A stretch of DNA of 64,000 nt from Streptosporangium sp. NBC_01755 (GCF_035917995.1 NZ_CP109131.1:5766001-5830000), one strand, 5' to 3'; positions 1-8,912 are shown, counted from the first letter of the stretch. Program-made: numbers and translations. Notes: generated by a model not told the origin, from the letters alone.

Positions 1-1
1 C

Positions 2-367
2 CGCCACCTGTCGGTGGTCTCCTTCGGCAAGGTCTTCACCGCCGAGGAGGACGTCACGGTCGGCGGCCAGGAGATCCGGGCGGGAGAGTACGTGCTGTGC
101 TCCCTGCCGTCGGCCAACCACGACGCCGGCCTGGGGCCCGACGCCGACCGGTTCGACATCACCCGTGAGCCGCTGCCCCATCTCGCCTTCGGGCACGGCG
201 CCCGCTACTGCCTGGGCGCCGAACTGGCCAGGCTGGAGTTGCGAATCTGCGTTCCCCGCCTGCTGAACCGCTTCCCCGGTCTACGGCTGGACGTCCCGTT
301 CGAGGAACTCCGTTTCACCCCGATGAACGCGGCCTACAGCCTCGAATCACTGCCGGTGTCGTGGTAG
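2..367 (+). CDS. Cytochrome P450, C-terminal part (cut by window start)
   Basis: The reading frame is open from base 2 and ends at a TAG. It holds the last ~120 residues of a P450 monooxygenase. The heme-binding signature FGHGARYCLG carries the proximal cysteine thiolate ligand and is followed by the L-helix sequence AELARLELR. The preceding SLPSANHDA...PDADRFDITRE stretch is the usual bacterial CYP meander. The product should be a soluble class I bacterial P450 needing ferredoxin and reductase partners, none of which is visible here. A methyltransferase starts 31 bases downstream on the same strand, so the two probably act on the same small molecule, perhaps at the edge of a biosynthetic cluster lying left of the window. 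Family is certain; substrate is unknown. Confidence 0.95.
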   Translation, partial: RHLSVVSFGKVFTAEEDVTVGGQEIRAGEYVLCSLPSANHDAGLGPDADRFDITREPLPHLAFGHGARYCLGAELARLELRICVPRLLNRFPGLRLDVPFEELRFTPMNAAYSLESLPVSW

Positions 368-398
368 CCGGTGAGTCAGATCAGCGTACGGAGGAAAG

Positions 399-1247
399 AT
401 GCCCAGCACGCCGTATCCCGTGACCGGTTCCCACGACTACCTGGCCTCGCTGACGGAGAAGGTCGGCGGGCTCGACCTGCACTACGGCTACTGGTCCGGA
501 CCCGGCGACAGCACGCCGGTCGAGGAGGCCACCGACCGGCTGACCGGGGTCGTGGTCGGCCGCCTGGACGCGCGGGCCGGCGAGCCGGTGCTGGACGTGG
601 GGTGCGGGAACGGGCGTCCCGCGGTGATGCTGGCGGAGCGCACCGGGGCGCGGGTGACGGCGATCGACGTCAACGAGCACGCGCTGGAACGAGGGCGGGC
701 GTGGGCGCGCGAGCGGGGTGTGGAGCCGTTGGTGTCCTTCGAGCGGTGCGACGCGCTGGCCATGCCCTACCCCGACGGCGCGTTCGACGCGGTGCTGGTC
801 TTCGAGTCGACGCCGCACTTCGCGCCGGAGCCCCTGTTCGCCGAGCTCGTCCGGGTGCTGCGGCCCGGTGGCCGGTTGGTGGTGGAGGCCCCGTGCCTGC
901 GCGTTCCCGTCACCGACGACATGCGGCCACGGCTGGCGACGTACTTCGAGATGTTCCAGGTCGTCTCGATCGAGCAGGCCGGGGCGTACGTGGAGATCCT
1001 GCGCGCCGCCGGTCTGGACGTCGACGCCGTCGAGGATCTCACCGAGCACACCGAGCCGTTCTACGGGCGGATCCTGGAGCGGCTCGACGCCCATCGCGCG
1101 GAGCTGGCGGCCGAGTACGGCGCCGGGACCGTGGCCTGGATCCGCGACGGCATCGCCGACTGGGCCACGATCCCCTCGGGCAGCGTTCTGATCACCGCCC
1201 GCAGGCCGAACCGTCCCGTCTCAGCGGACGGGGTCGAAGTCCCGTAG
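399..1247 (+). CDS. Class I SAM-dependent methyltransferase (UbiE/RebM-like)
   Basis: 282 residues. The ATG is preceded by a strong GGAGGAAAG ribosome site. Motif I is LDVGCGNGRPAVMLAE (about residues 66-81), followed by an acidic strand end VTAIDVNEHA that would bind the SAM ribose; a post-motif PEPLFAELVRVLRPGGRL is typical of small-molecule O-, N- or C-methyltransferases of the Methyltransf_11 group. The N-terminal HYGYWSGPGDSTPVEEAT is shared by tailoring methyltransferases acting on natural products. It follows the P450 on the same strand and is probably co-transcribed with it. Its last 27 bases overlap the convergent dehydrogenase gene. The methyl acceptor cannot be told from sequence. 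Confidence 0.9.
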   Translation: MPSTPYPVTGSHDYLASLTEKVGGLDLHYGYWSGPGDSTPVEEATDRLTGVVVGRLDARAGEPVLDVGCGNGRPAVMLAERTGARVTAIDVNEHALERGRAWARERGVEPLVSFERCDALAMPYPDGAFDAVLVFESTPHFAPEPLFAELVRVLRPGGRLVVEAPCLRVPVTDDMRPRLATYFEMFQVVSIEQAGAYVEILRAAGLDVDAVEDLTEHTEPFYGRILERLDAHRAELAAEYGAGTVAWIRDGIADWATIPSGSVLITARRPNRPVSADGVEVP

Positions 1248-2471
1248 GGCCGCGGGCTGCTTTCCGGTGGTGATCTGCTCGGCCAGCATGCGTCCGGTGA
1301 CCGGCCCGTGGGTGAATCCCCACATCCCGTGGCCGCCGGCGACGTACCTGCCGGGGGCGCGGGTGGCGCCGATCAGCGGCCTGCCGTCGGGGGTGACGGG
1401 GCGCGGGCCGACCCAGGTGTCGGTGCGCTCCTCCCAGGAGACGCCGGTGAGCAGCGGCCGGGCGGACGCGATGATCGCGTCGACGCGCCTCTGGTACAGG
1501 GGCGCGTCGGCGTCCCGGAACTCCATCGTGCCGGCGACGCGCAGTTTGCCCTGGTACGGCGTGCAGGCCACCCGCACGGCGGGTAGGTAGATCGGCCCGG
1601 GCACCGGCTCGTCCGTCGGCACGGTGAACGAGTAACCGCGTCCGGCGCGTACCGGCACCCGGACGCCCCAGGAGGCGCCGAGCTGGTTGAGCCAGGCACC
1701 GGTGGCCAGCACGACGGCGTCGGCGCTGACGGAGTCCCCGTCACTCGACCGGACGGCGATCCCGCCGGAGTGGGAGTAGACGTCGATCACCCGGAAGCCG
1801 GACCGGACCGTGGCGCCCCGGGCGACGACGGAGCGGGCCAGTGACCGGGTGAACTCTCCGGGGTCGACGTAGCGCTGCCCGTCCAGCCGGATCCCGGCCC
1901 GCGTGCGCGAGGAGAGCTGCGGCACCTGCCTGCCGAGATCGTCACCCTCGAACGCGCTGTACTTGATCTCCAGGCCGGACTCGTTGATGCGCCGGAGCTC
2001 GTGCAGGAGCGCCACCGCCTGCCGAGGGGTCTCGAAGGCGGCCATGATCGGGGCCTCGACCGTGGGGGCCTCGACGCCGTTCGCGGTGAGCACGTCGAAC
2101 GCCTCCAGGCACTCCTCGTTGAACGGGAGGTTGGCCCGCACGGCACGGCCCCAGGACTTCCAGTTGCAGTTCACGGCGAACCGGGTGAGGAACGACAGCA
2201 GCGCCGGGTCGGGGGTGGCCGGTATGTGCAGCGGGGCGCTCGGGTCGAGCAGGGAGCGCAGGCCGTAGCGGAGGATCCCGGGCTCGTTCAGCGGGATGGC
2301 CAGCCCAGGGGAGAGCCAGCCCGCGTTGCCCCACGACGCGCCCGCGGCCACGTCGTCCCGGTCGACGACCGTGACCTCCACGCCACGTTCCTGCAGGAAC
2401 CACGCGGTGGACAACCCCACCACGCCGGCGCCGATCACCACGGCCGTACGCGGCCCACCGTCGATGCCCAT
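1221..2471 (-). CDS. FAD-dependent D-amino-acid dehydrogenase (DadA family)
   Basis: About 416 residues from the chosen start. The N-terminus has a dinucleotide-binding fingerprint VVIGAGVVGLSTAWFLQERG, then VVDRDDVAAGASWGNAG; the C-terminus has VGPRPVTPDGRPLIGA and the FAD-closing GHGMWGFTHGPVTGRMLAEQI. This is the DAO/DadA fold: oxidative deamination of D-amino acids or related secondary amines, electrons probably passing to the respiratory chain. Two ATGs lie six bases apart; the inner one (2471) has GGAGAA at good spacing, whereas the outer ATG directly abuts it. The open frame extends upstream to 2627 but that part is low-complexity and not family-like. It lies downstream of a PucR regulator on the same strand, which probably controls it. 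Confidence 0.88.
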   Translation of the reverse strand: MGIDGGPRTAVVIGAGVVGLSTAWFLQERGVEVTVVDRDDVAAGASWGNAGWLSPGLAIPLNEPGILRYGLRSLLDPSAPLHIPATPDPALLSFLTRFAVNCNWKSWGRAVRANLPFNEECLEAFDVLTANGVEAPTVEAPIMAAFETPRQAVALLHELRRINESGLEIKYSAFEGDDLGRQVPQLSSRTRAGIRLDGQRYVDPGEFTRSLARSVVARGATVRSGFRVIDVYSHSGGIAVRSSDGDSVSADAVVLATGAWLNQLGASWGVRVPVRAGRGYSFTVPTDEPVPGPIYLPAVRVACTPYQGKLRVAGTMEFRDADAPLYQRRVDAIIASARPLLTGVSWEERTDTWVGPRPVTPDGRPLIGATRAPGRYVAGGHGMWGFTHGPVTGRMLAEQITTGKQPAALRDFDPVR

Positions 2472-2600
2472 GACCATTTCTCCGCTCTGACATTCGTTGC
2501 CTGCCCTGAGCATCGCTGGCGCGGCCGGAGAACGGGGTGTGCGTTTTGGACAAGCACAATGGTGTGTTTTGTCGGGCGGTGACAAGCGCCGGGAGGCTGG

Positions 2601-2680
2601 GTCCCGTCCGTTGGGCCTGCTGCCCACCGCGACCGGCTGGGTCCTGTCCGTTGGGCCTGCTGCCCACCGCGACCGGCTGG
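2601..2680. repeat. Tandem 40-bp duplication
   Basis: Two adjacent 40-base units (2601-2640 and 2641-2680) differ at one base (gtcccgtccg versus gtcctgtccg at the start). They fill most of the gap between the PucR gene and the dehydrogenase start, so they lie in the presumed intercistronic leader. No obvious binding-site symmetry is seen. Confidence 0.9.
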
Positions 2681-2710
2681 ACGGCGCCTCGCCGAGGCTC
2701 CCTCCTCGCC

Positions 2711-4294
2711 TTACGAGGCACCGTCCGACCGGTCCTCGTCACGGAGGGATCCGCCAGGCGGGGCCTGGGACCGGCCGACGGCCAATGCGATGATCATGGC
2801 CAGCCGCTTCTCCGGCAGTTCGAGCTGGAGGTTCGTGATCTCGGCCATCTTCCGCAGCCGGTAGCGGACGGTGTTCGGGTGGACACTGAGGCGGCCGGCG
2901 GCGACGGCCAGATCCCCCTGTGCCTCCAGCCACGCGCGCAACGTCTCGATGTACCGGGTGCCCTGCTCGGAGTCATGCCGGGTCAGCTCGGCGACCGGCC
3001 CGCGGGCGGGGGTGCGCCCCGCGGCGGCGGCGGCCCGGAGGCGTTGCAGCAGGATCTCGTCCCACGCCTCGTCGTAGACGACCGCCGGGGCGCCGGCGGG
3101 CCGTACCGCCCGGAGGGCGAGGCTCTCGTCGGCCTCCTGCCTGCTCGCGGCCAGCTGGGCGGGCCCCGCGGGGCCGCCGACGCCGGCGAGCACGGTGACC
3201 CGCCGCGGCAGGACGTTCGCGATCGCGGCGAGCCAGTCGAGGGCGGGCCTGGCATCGTTGTCGCAGGGCAGCACCGTGTACAGGGTGTTGCCGAACAGCG
3301 CGCTCCGTCCCGGCCGTGACCAGCCGAAACCGGTGGTCGCGCGTTCGAAGGCCAGCAGGATCGCGGCATGCCGTTCCTCGGCGATGTGCGCCTGGAGCGC
3401 GATCACCCGGAACCACTCCCGGGGCAGGCCAAGCCTGCTGATCACCGCGGGCGCGTCGGCGGTCCCCTCCAGCAGCTGGATGACGAGATCGGATTCCACC
3501 CGACGCTCCAGGTCCGCACTGACCCGGGAGCGCAGCAGGTGCAGCGCGACCGCCCGTGCCCCGTCAGCCAGGATGATCCGGCGCGCGTCGGAGAGCGGGC
3601 TCTCGCATTCGACCCAGATCGATCCCAGTAGTTCGCGTCCTGCCCGCACCGCGACCACCATGCGGCCTCTGAGGCCGTGTGCCGGTGAGGGGTCGACGAA
3701 CAGCGGTTCGTCGGAGGTCGCCAGATGGGCGAAGACGCCCTCCCGCTCGAACAGCCGGCGCATGGCATCCGGCACCCGCCTGCCCAGGATCGTCTCCAGC
3801 CGTGCCGGATCGGCGGTCTGCTGCGAGCCGGAGTAGGCCAGGACCCGCGACATCTGGTCCTCGATCGTCACCGCGTAGCCGAGTTCGGTCGCGAGCGTGT
3901 CCGCGAAGGCCAGCAGATCGTTCGGCCCCCGCCCGGTCTGGCTGCCTTCGAGCACCAGGCCGTACACCACGCCGAGGAGCTGGCTCCAGGACACCGCCGG
4001 TTCGACGAGCAGCACGGCGATCCCGCCGTCACGGGCCTGTTCCAGCGCGCTCTCGTCGAGGGGAGGGTTCCCGTGCACCAGCACCGTGACGGCCCGTGCC
4101 GCCCGTGCCAGGCGCACGGCGTCGGAGGCCGACTCCACGCCCACCGCCAGGAACACGTCGCCGGCCGTGCGGCGGGTGTCGGTCGGATCATGAACCACCA
4201 CGCTGCGCAGTTCGACATCCCGCGACGCCGGGGCACAGCACAGCCGCGCCCCGTAGCCACCGAGAACGTTCACCAACCGGTCCAGCTTCAACAT
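2711..4294 (-). CDS. PucR/CdaR-type transcriptional regulator
   Basis: 527 residues. The last ~70 residues contain the PucR-type helix-turn-helix, with AVAAGRLSVHPNTVRYRLRK as the recognition signature, preceded by a GGDEF-like/CdaR middle domain (IALQAHIAEERHAAIL...LFGNTLYTVLP). The N-terminal ~150 residues resemble the PucR leader domain with a sensory role. In actinobacteria such proteins usually activate adjacent amino-acid, purine or proline catabolic genes. Here the D-amino-acid dehydrogenase follows on the same strand after ~240 bases, so that is the likely target, perhaps induced by its substrate. The ATG start fits the family N-terminus. Confidence 0.9.
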   Translation of the reverse strand: MLKLDRLVNVLGGYGARLCCAPASRDVELRSVVVHDPTDTRRTAGDVFLAVGVESASDAVRLARAARAVTVLVHGNPPLDESALEQARDGGIAVLLVEPAVSWSQLLGVVYGLVLEGSQTGRGPNDLLAFADTLATELGYAVTIEDQMSRVLAYSGSQQTADPARLETILGRRVPDAMRRLFEREGVFAHLATSDEPLFVDPSPAHGLRGRMVVAVRAGRELLGSIWVECESPLSDARRIILADGARAVALHLLRSRVSADLERRVESDLVIQLLEGTADAPAVISRLGLPREWFRVIALQAHIAEERHAAILLAFERATTGFGWSRPGRSALFGNTLYTVLPCDNDARPALDWLAAIANVLPRRVTVLAGVGGPAGPAQLAASRQEADESLALRAVRPAGAPAVVYDEAWDEILLQRLRAAAAAGRTPARGPVAELTRHDSEQGTRYIETLRAWLEAQGDLAVAAGRLSVHPNTVRYRLRKMAEITNLQLELPEKRLAMIIALAVGRSQAPPGGSLRDEDRSDGAS

Positions 4295-4529
4295 CCGCGT
4301 GCCTTCTGCGTGCCCTCTGCCGCGCCCGCCTGTCGGCGAGCTTGTGGCATGAACACCGTTTTAGCAGATCAGCGGTACGGTGATCCGCCGGGGTGGCGGT
4401 GCGGCTGCCGGATCCGGGTAACACTGCCCGCAGCCGGCCGGCGGATCCACGCGTTCGGCCGCGGGAGGTCGTCCACGACAGGTCTCCGCCGGGCCCCGGG
4501 CCGACCGGCCCCACGCCCCGCCGGGGGCG

Positions 4530-5030
4530 TCACGTCCGGGGGCGGTGCGCCGGAAGATCGAACCAGACGCCGGTTCCGATCTGCCCGGTGCCGCACAGCC
4601 GGGTCCAGCGCGCCCCGCAGCGCCCGGCGGTGAACTCGTCGACGATCCGCAGGCCCCGTCCGCCGAGTTCCAGTTCCTCCACCTGGTCCGGGATCGTGAA
4701 CGAGCGGTGCAGGAGACGTTCTATCAGCGGGACCCCGCCGCCGGCGTCGGCCACCTCGGCCCTGATCGGCAGGTCGCGGTCGTGCAGGACACGCAGCTCA
4801 TAGGGGCCCGGCGCGTAGCTGCCGGCGTTGGTGGCGAGCTCGGTCACCACGACCTCCAGCTCGGCGACCTCGCAGGGAACGAAGGGCGGCCGGGACAGCA
4901 GGTCGCGAAGGAGCTTGCGGGCGCGGCGGGCGGCGTTGCCCGGGGGGAGGCACCAGGCGGTCACCCGAAAGCGCCCGCGGTGCTTGCCGCGCACGCCGAC
5001 ATCCAGAGCTGGAGCGTGCTCGGTGAGCAT
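4530..5030 (-). CDS. ATP-binding anti-sigma/serine kinase-like regulator
   Basis: 166 residues starting at an ATG with AGGAG six bases upstream. It is a stand-alone GHKL ATPase of the RsbW-like HATPase_c_2 type: the N-box ELEVVVTELATNAGSYAPG, the G1 box EVADAGGGVP and the G2-like LGGRGLRIVDEF are all recognisable. Such small proteins are abundant in actinomycetes and regulate anti-sigma-factor antagonists or partner with XRE regulators. It is transcribed away from the XRE/TPR gene at 5269 across a ~240-base gap. An open frame extends to 5363 but overlaps the promoter region and lacks family similarity, so the shorter start is preferred. Confidence 0.85.
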   Translation of the reverse strand: MLTEHAPALDVGVRGKHRGRFRVTAWCLPPGNAARRARKLLRDLLSRPPFVPCEVAELEVVVTELATNAGSYAPGPYELRVLHDRDLPIRAEVADAGGGVPLIERLLHRSFTIPDQVEELELGGRGLRIVDEFTAGRCGARWTRLCGTGQIGTGVWFDLPAHRPRT

Positions 5031-5185
5031 CGTTGCTCCTATCGAGTAGGACACCAGGGCCGCGGGATCGCGCTCGCTGGTCTGAATCACCCATCCTGCG
5101 GGACAAGGTCGATATACGGAGAGTCGCTGGACCAATACTGTCCGCAGATCGGTCGGGTGATAGGCCGAGCCGATCAGCTTGGATG

Positions 5186-5200
5186 ATCGGTGGTACCGAT
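5186..5200. promoter_or_regulatory. Inverted repeat in the divergent promoter region
   Basis: ATCGGT-ggt-ACCGAT is a perfect 6-bp inverted repeat 69 bases upstream of the XRE gene start and ~155 bases upstream of the ATPase gene. It could be an operator for the XRE protein; this is inference from position and symmetry only. Confidence 0.35.
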
Positions 5201-5268
5201 ACGGCTCCGGCGGCGTCGCATCGCCGGTTACCTTGGCGGCAAGGGAACTCGGCGGCGGGAAGATCGGG

Positions 5269-6639
5269 ATGAACGTCAGCAACGCGAACGCGCGGGAAGT
5301 CGACCCCGCACTCTGGGAACGCCCGCAGATGCGACAGGCTCTGGCCGCCCGCGACATGGCCACCGTGTACCGGTTACTGCAGCGGATCGGCGTCTCCCAG
5401 CGTCACATCGCCGCCCTCACCGCACAGTCCCAGTCGGAGATCTCCGAGATCCTCAAGGGCCGCCAGGTGATGGCGTACGACGTGCTGGGCCGGATCGCCG
5501 ACGGCCTGGGAATCCCACGTGGCTACATGGGCCTGGCCTACGACGCCTCCTGCACGGCACCGGCCCCGGCGGCGGCGGCCGACCAGCGCGACGACTCCAA
5601 TGAGGACGAGCAGGTACGCCGCCTGCTCGCGCACGCCGCGCAGGTGACCATCGGCGCGGCATCCGGGGACGCGGAAGAGTGGACCGAGCCGGTGACGTCC
5701 ACGGAGACCCCCGTCCCGCACCGTATCGGCATGGCCGACGTCGAGCAGATCGAGACGGTGACCCGCACGCTGCGCGCCCTGGACTACCGGCATGGGGGAG
5801 GGGTCTGCCGCGACGCGGTGGTGGCACAGCTGGCCTGGTCACAGCGGCTGCTGCGGGCCGCCTGCCCGGAGTCGGTCACCTTGCGCCTGCACCAGGCACT
5901 GGCCGACCAGCACAACCTCGCGGGCTGGACCTCCTTCGACGTCGGCTTGTACGGCTCGGCCAGAAGCCACCTGGCCCGCGCGCTCGAACAGGCCAAACAC
6001 GCGAGGAACTCCTCGCTGGCGGCCAACGTCCTGTACCGGATGGGCCGTGTCCACCTCCACTGCGACCGCGTCCTGGACGCGCTGCGGTTCTTCCAGCTCG
6101 GACAGATCTGCGCGCAGGACGCCAGCTGCGAGCGGACCGTGGCGATGCTCTTCGCCAACGAGGCGTGGGCCTACGCCCTGCTGGGCGACAGCGATCTCGC
6201 CCTTAAGTCGATCAACAGGGCGGCCGACGAGCTGGCCCGTGCCCGCGACCGGGGGTCCCCGGCCTGGGTGAGCTTCTTCGGCGCCGCCGACCTCGACGCC
6301 ACGAGCGGCATGGTCCACGCCGACCTCGCCGAGACCCACCTCGACAGTCACCTCGACGTCGCCGAGCGTTTCCTCACCGACGCGCTCGGGCAGCGTGACC
6401 CGAGTATGGCCAGGAGCAGGGCCTTCGAGCTGACCGCCCTGGCGACGGTGCAGCTCAGAGCCGGTGACATGACCGCCGGGATCGCCAACGGCAACGAGGC
6501 CGTCACCCTGGCGACCGAGATCCGCTCGATGAGGATCATCGACCGCCTCGCGCCGCTGCAGGCGGTCGCCATGATGCGGGCGCACGCGGGCGACGCCCAG
6601 GACCTCGCCCGGCGCATCTCGGCGGTGCGCGCGGCATGA
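5269..6639 (+). CDS. XRE-family regulator with C-terminal TPR-like region
   Basis: About 456 residues from the ATG at 5269. The N-terminal helix-turn-helix reads VYRLLQRIGVSQRHIAALTA...SEISEILKGRQ. The remaining ~350 residues are helical repeats (ARSHLARALEQAKHARNSSL, YRMGRVHLHCDRVLDALRFF, ALLGDSDLALKSINRA), as in TPR-coupled XRE regulators of streptomycetes. The role is probably sensing a signal through the repeats and controlling nearby genes. The stop overlaps the ATG of the downstream phosphotransferase (ATGA), so the two are translationally coupled. The upstream frame to 5179 is open but crosses the inverted repeat, so the later ATG is preferred. Confidence 0.85.
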   Translation: MNVSNANAREVDPALWERPQMRQALAARDMATVYRLLQRIGVSQRHIAALTAQSQSEISEILKGRQVMAYDVLGRIADGLGIPRGYMGLAYDASCTAPAPAAAADQRDDSNEDEQVRRLLAHAAQVTIGAASGDAEEWTEPVTSTETPVPHRIGMADVEQIETVTRTLRALDYRHGGGVCRDAVVAQLAWSQRLLRAACPESVTLRLHQALADQHNLAGWTSFDVGLYGSARSHLARALEQAKHARNSSLAANVLYRMGRVHLHCDRVLDALRFFQLGQICAQDASCERTVAMLFANEAWAYALLGDSDLALKSINRAADELARARDRGSPAWVSFFGAADLDATSGMVHADLAETHLDSHLDVAERFLTDALGQRDPSMARSRAFELTALATVQLRAGDMTAGIANGNEAVTLATEIRSMRIIDRLAPLQAVAMMRAHAGDAQDLARRISAVRAA

Positions 6640-7628
6640 CGATGACCGCCGACCAGGCCACCGACCAGGCCACCGACCAGGCCACCGACCAGGCCACCGA
6701 CCAGGCCACCGACCAGGCTGGCGACCATGCCGCCGACCACGCCGGCGGCCTCACCCGCGACCGGCTTCAGTCGTTGCTGGCATCGGCCTGTGACCGGGCC
6801 GGACTCGCGCCCGGCGACGCCGAGCTGATCAAGTTCACGAACAACGCGGTCTTCCGCCTGCGCCGGGCGCCCGTCGTGGTGCGCATCGCCGGATCCTCGG
6901 CCGCCCGCTCGCGCGTGCCGACCGTGGTGCGGGTCGCCCGCTGGCTGGCCGACCACGACTTTCCCGCGGTGCGGCTCCTGCCGGGCTGCGAGCAGCCGCT
7001 CCAGGTGGAGGGCCACCTGGTCACCCTGTGGGAGCACACCCCCGAGGTGGGCCCGCGTCCCGGCGGCGGCGACCTGGCCGTCCTGCTCAGGCGCCTGCAC
7101 AGGCTGCCGGACCCGCCGGTGGACCTGCCGGAGTGGGCCCCGATGACCGAGGTCCGCCAGCGGCTCGACGAACCGGAGGACCTCTCCGAGGGCGACCATG
7201 CCTTCCTGCTGGACGAGTGCGACGAGGTCGAGGAGCGGCTCGCCGCACTCGACTACGCGCTCCCCGCCGGGGTCATCCACGGCGACGTGTTCATGGGCAA
7301 CGTCATCGCCGGGCCCAAGGGGCCGGTGCTGTGCGACTTCGACAGCACCGGGATCGGCCCGCGCGAGTGGGACCTGGCCCCGGTGGCGGTCGGCCGCCTG
7401 CGGATGGACTACCCCGCCGACGAGCACACGTCGTTCGCCGAGGGCTACGGCTTCGACGTCACCCGCTGGCGCGGATTTCCGGTGCTGCGCCGCCTTCGCG
7501 AGCTGAAGCTGGTCACCAGTGTCCTGCCCGTCCTGCGCAGCAACCCGGGCATCCGGTCGCAGTGGGAACACCGGATGCGCAGTTTCAAAGCCCGTGACCA
7601 GACGGTCAGGTGGCAGCCGTACCGGTGA
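6636..7628 (+). CDS. APH-family phosphotransferase with repeat-bearing N-terminus
   Basis: 330 residues. The kinase-like fold is marked by the catalytic-loop VIHGDVFMGNVIAG (Brenner motif HGDxxxxN) and the metal-binding VLCDFDSTGIGPREWDL. This is the aminoglycoside phosphotransferase/choline kinase superfamily, so it probably transfers the ATP gamma-phosphate to a small-molecule hydroxyl; there is no evidence that it confers resistance. It is coupled to the XRE/TPR gene by an ATGA overlap, a pairing that suggests a shared regulatory or metabolic role. The first ~35 residues are a low-complexity TDQA repeat encoded by a DNA minisatellite and are probably disordered; the true domain starts near LTRDRLQSLLAS. 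Confidence 0.85.
   Translation: MTMTADQATDQATDQATDQATDQATDQAGDHAADHAGGLTRDRLQSLLASACDRAGLAPGDAELIKFTNNAVFRLRRAPVVVRIAGSSAARSRVPTVVRVARWLADHDFPAVRLLPGCEQPLQVEGHLVTLWEHTPEVGPRPGGGDLAVLLRRLHRLPDPPVDLPEWAPMTEVRQRLDEPEDLSEGDHAFLLDECDEVEERLAALDYALPAGVIHGDVFMGNVIAGPKGPVLCDFDSTGIGPREWDLAPVAVGRLRMDYPADEHTSFAEGYGFDVTRWRGFPVLRRLRELKLVTSVLPVLRSNPGIRSQWEHRMRSFKARDQTVRWQPYR
6651..6746. repeat. 12-bp in-frame minisatellite
   Basis: Five perfect copies of gaccaggccacc (6651-6710) and three degenerate ones (gaccaggctggc, gaccatgccgcc, gaccacgccggc) encode repeated TDQA/GDHA. Because the unit is a multiple of three, copy-number change would alter protein length without breaking the frame. Confidence 0.95.
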
Positions 7629-7768
7629 GGATCACCGGTGGGTGGTGTCGTACGGCGGTGGCGGGGGTAACCAGCCTAGGGGGAAAGCCCAGGTGAGGGC
7701 GCTGGCCGGCTCGGTCGGGTACGGGCCGGTGCGGCCGGAGCAGAAGTGACGGAGAAGGAGACCCTGAG

Positions 7769-8434
7769 ATGTGCCGTCTGTTCGGCCTGAGCAGCACCCC
7801 TGAACGTACGCGTGCCACCTTCTGGCTGCTGGACGCCCCGGACAGCCTGAGTTACCAGAGCCACCGCGAACCCGACGGGACCGGCCTGGGCTACTTCGAC
7901 GACGACGGCACCCCGCACATGCACAAGGCTCCCATCGCCGCCTACGAGGACCGGTGTTTCGCCGAGGAGGCCAAGGAGGTGGAGTCCACCACCTTTCTGG
8001 CGCACGTCCGTTTCGCCTCCACCGGCGATCTGGAGGTACGCAACACGCACCCCTTCCTGCAGGACGGGCGGCTCTTCGCGCACAACGGGGTGATCGAGGG
8101 ACTGGACGACCTCGAGGCGGAACTGGGGAAGGACCGGGAGCCGGTCAGGGGGACACCGACTCAGAGCGCTTCTTCGCGCTGATCACCCGTGAGACCAGGG
8201 CGCACGGCGGCGACGTCGCCGCCGGCATCGAGAGCGCCGCACGCTGGGTCGCCAGGAACCTGCCCGTCTACGCCCTCAACCTGGTCCTCACCACGCCGCG
8301 GGACCTGTGGGCGCTGCGCTACCCCGACACCCACGAGCTGTACGTACTCCGGCGTGCCGCCGGCGGAGCCGGCGCACCGGCTGAGCCTCGCCGACCTGCG
8401 CCCGGAGGCCGCCGCCTCACAGCAGGCGACCTGA
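7769..8434 (+). pseudogene. Class II glutamine amidotransferase, decayed (frameshift plus internal deletion)
   Basis: The gene starts correctly with MCRLFGLSS, where Cys2 would be the N-terminal nucleophile, and keeps LAHVRFASTG and HPFLQDGRLFAHNGV of the YafJ/EgtC-type glutaminase domain. At about 8150 the frame breaks in a run of five G; adding one G restores VRGDTDSERFFALITRETRA. The restored frame continues to LWALRYPDTHELYVLRR, then jumps to VPPAEPAHRLSLADLRPEAA, the usual C-terminal end, in the original frame. Homologues have roughly 70 residues between these points, from my knowledge of the family. So a 1-bp loss and an internal deletion have both occurred. The final TGA is at 8432-8434. 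Confidence 0.85.
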
Positions 8435-8537
8435 GAGCGGGTTCACCGGCCGCGACATCGAGCTGCACCTGGGGGGCGAGGCCGACTGCCGGGTGCGCCG
8501 GGGCATCGAGCCGACGGTCAGCCCGGAGCCGACGAGC
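8435..8537. other. Short gap with a possible coding remnant
   Basis: The plus-strand frame reads SGFTGRDIELHLGGEADCR and on to PTVSPEPTSS. It looks protein-like but I cannot assign it; it may be scar sequence left by decay of the amidotransferase neighbourhood. Confidence 0.3.
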
Positions 8538-8912
8538 TCAGGGGTCGGGTCGCTGGTTGACCGTCATGTCCCGGCCGGCCGCGTAGGCATCCCGGCCCGC
8601 GTGGACGTTCTGCACGAGGGACGTCGAGGCCGGATGGTCGCGTGCCCACCCTTCCAGCTCGCCGGCGAACTCCTCGTCCCGCCGCGCGTACCAGGACAGT
8701 GCCTCGGCCAGCGACCTGATCCGGTTCTCGTCGCCGGGCTCCTCGATCGCCTGGTTCAGCGTCTCCGCCGAGCGCTCGTCGGAGCCGAAGATCGCGCGTA
8801 TCCTCTCACGGATCCGCTCGACCAGGTCCAGGGCCACCTGCTCGCCCATGGTTGTGGCCGCGCCGCCGGCGACCATGAGGGCCACCGCGGACGACACCGC
8901 AGCTATGTCCAT
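8538..8912 (-). CDS. Small helical protein with C-terminal amyloid-type AGRD motif (putative NLR effector)
   Basis: 124 residues. It opens with a Gly/Ala-rich hydrophobic helix (SSAVALMVAGGAATTMG, about residues 7-23), followed by charged helices (ERIRERIRAIFG, ENRIRSLAEALSWYARR, EEFAGELEGWA). The last 25 residues contain VHAGRDAYAAGRDMTVNQ, two AGRD half-repeats in a pseudo-palindrome. The same motif opens the NB-ARC protein at 14297. In published bacterial amyloid signalling (BASS) systems, a helical Bell-type or other effector carries the motif at its C-terminus and an NLR carries it at its N-terminus; the layout here matches. Membrane-damaging activity is inferred only from that analogy. 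AGGGACGG lies just upstream of the ATG. The two genes are 5.4 kb apart, not one operon. Confidence 0.75.
   Translation of the reverse strand: MDIAAVSSAVALMVAGGAATTMGEQVALDLVERIRERIRAIFGSDERSAETLNQAIEEPGDENRIRSLAEALSWYARRDEEFAGELEGWARDHPASTSLVQNVHAGRDAYAAGRDMTVNQRPDP

Noticed and set aside
6636-7628. Antibiotic resistance gene
   Set aside because: APH-fold kinases have many substrates; nothing in the sequence or neighbourhood shows aminoglycoside modification.
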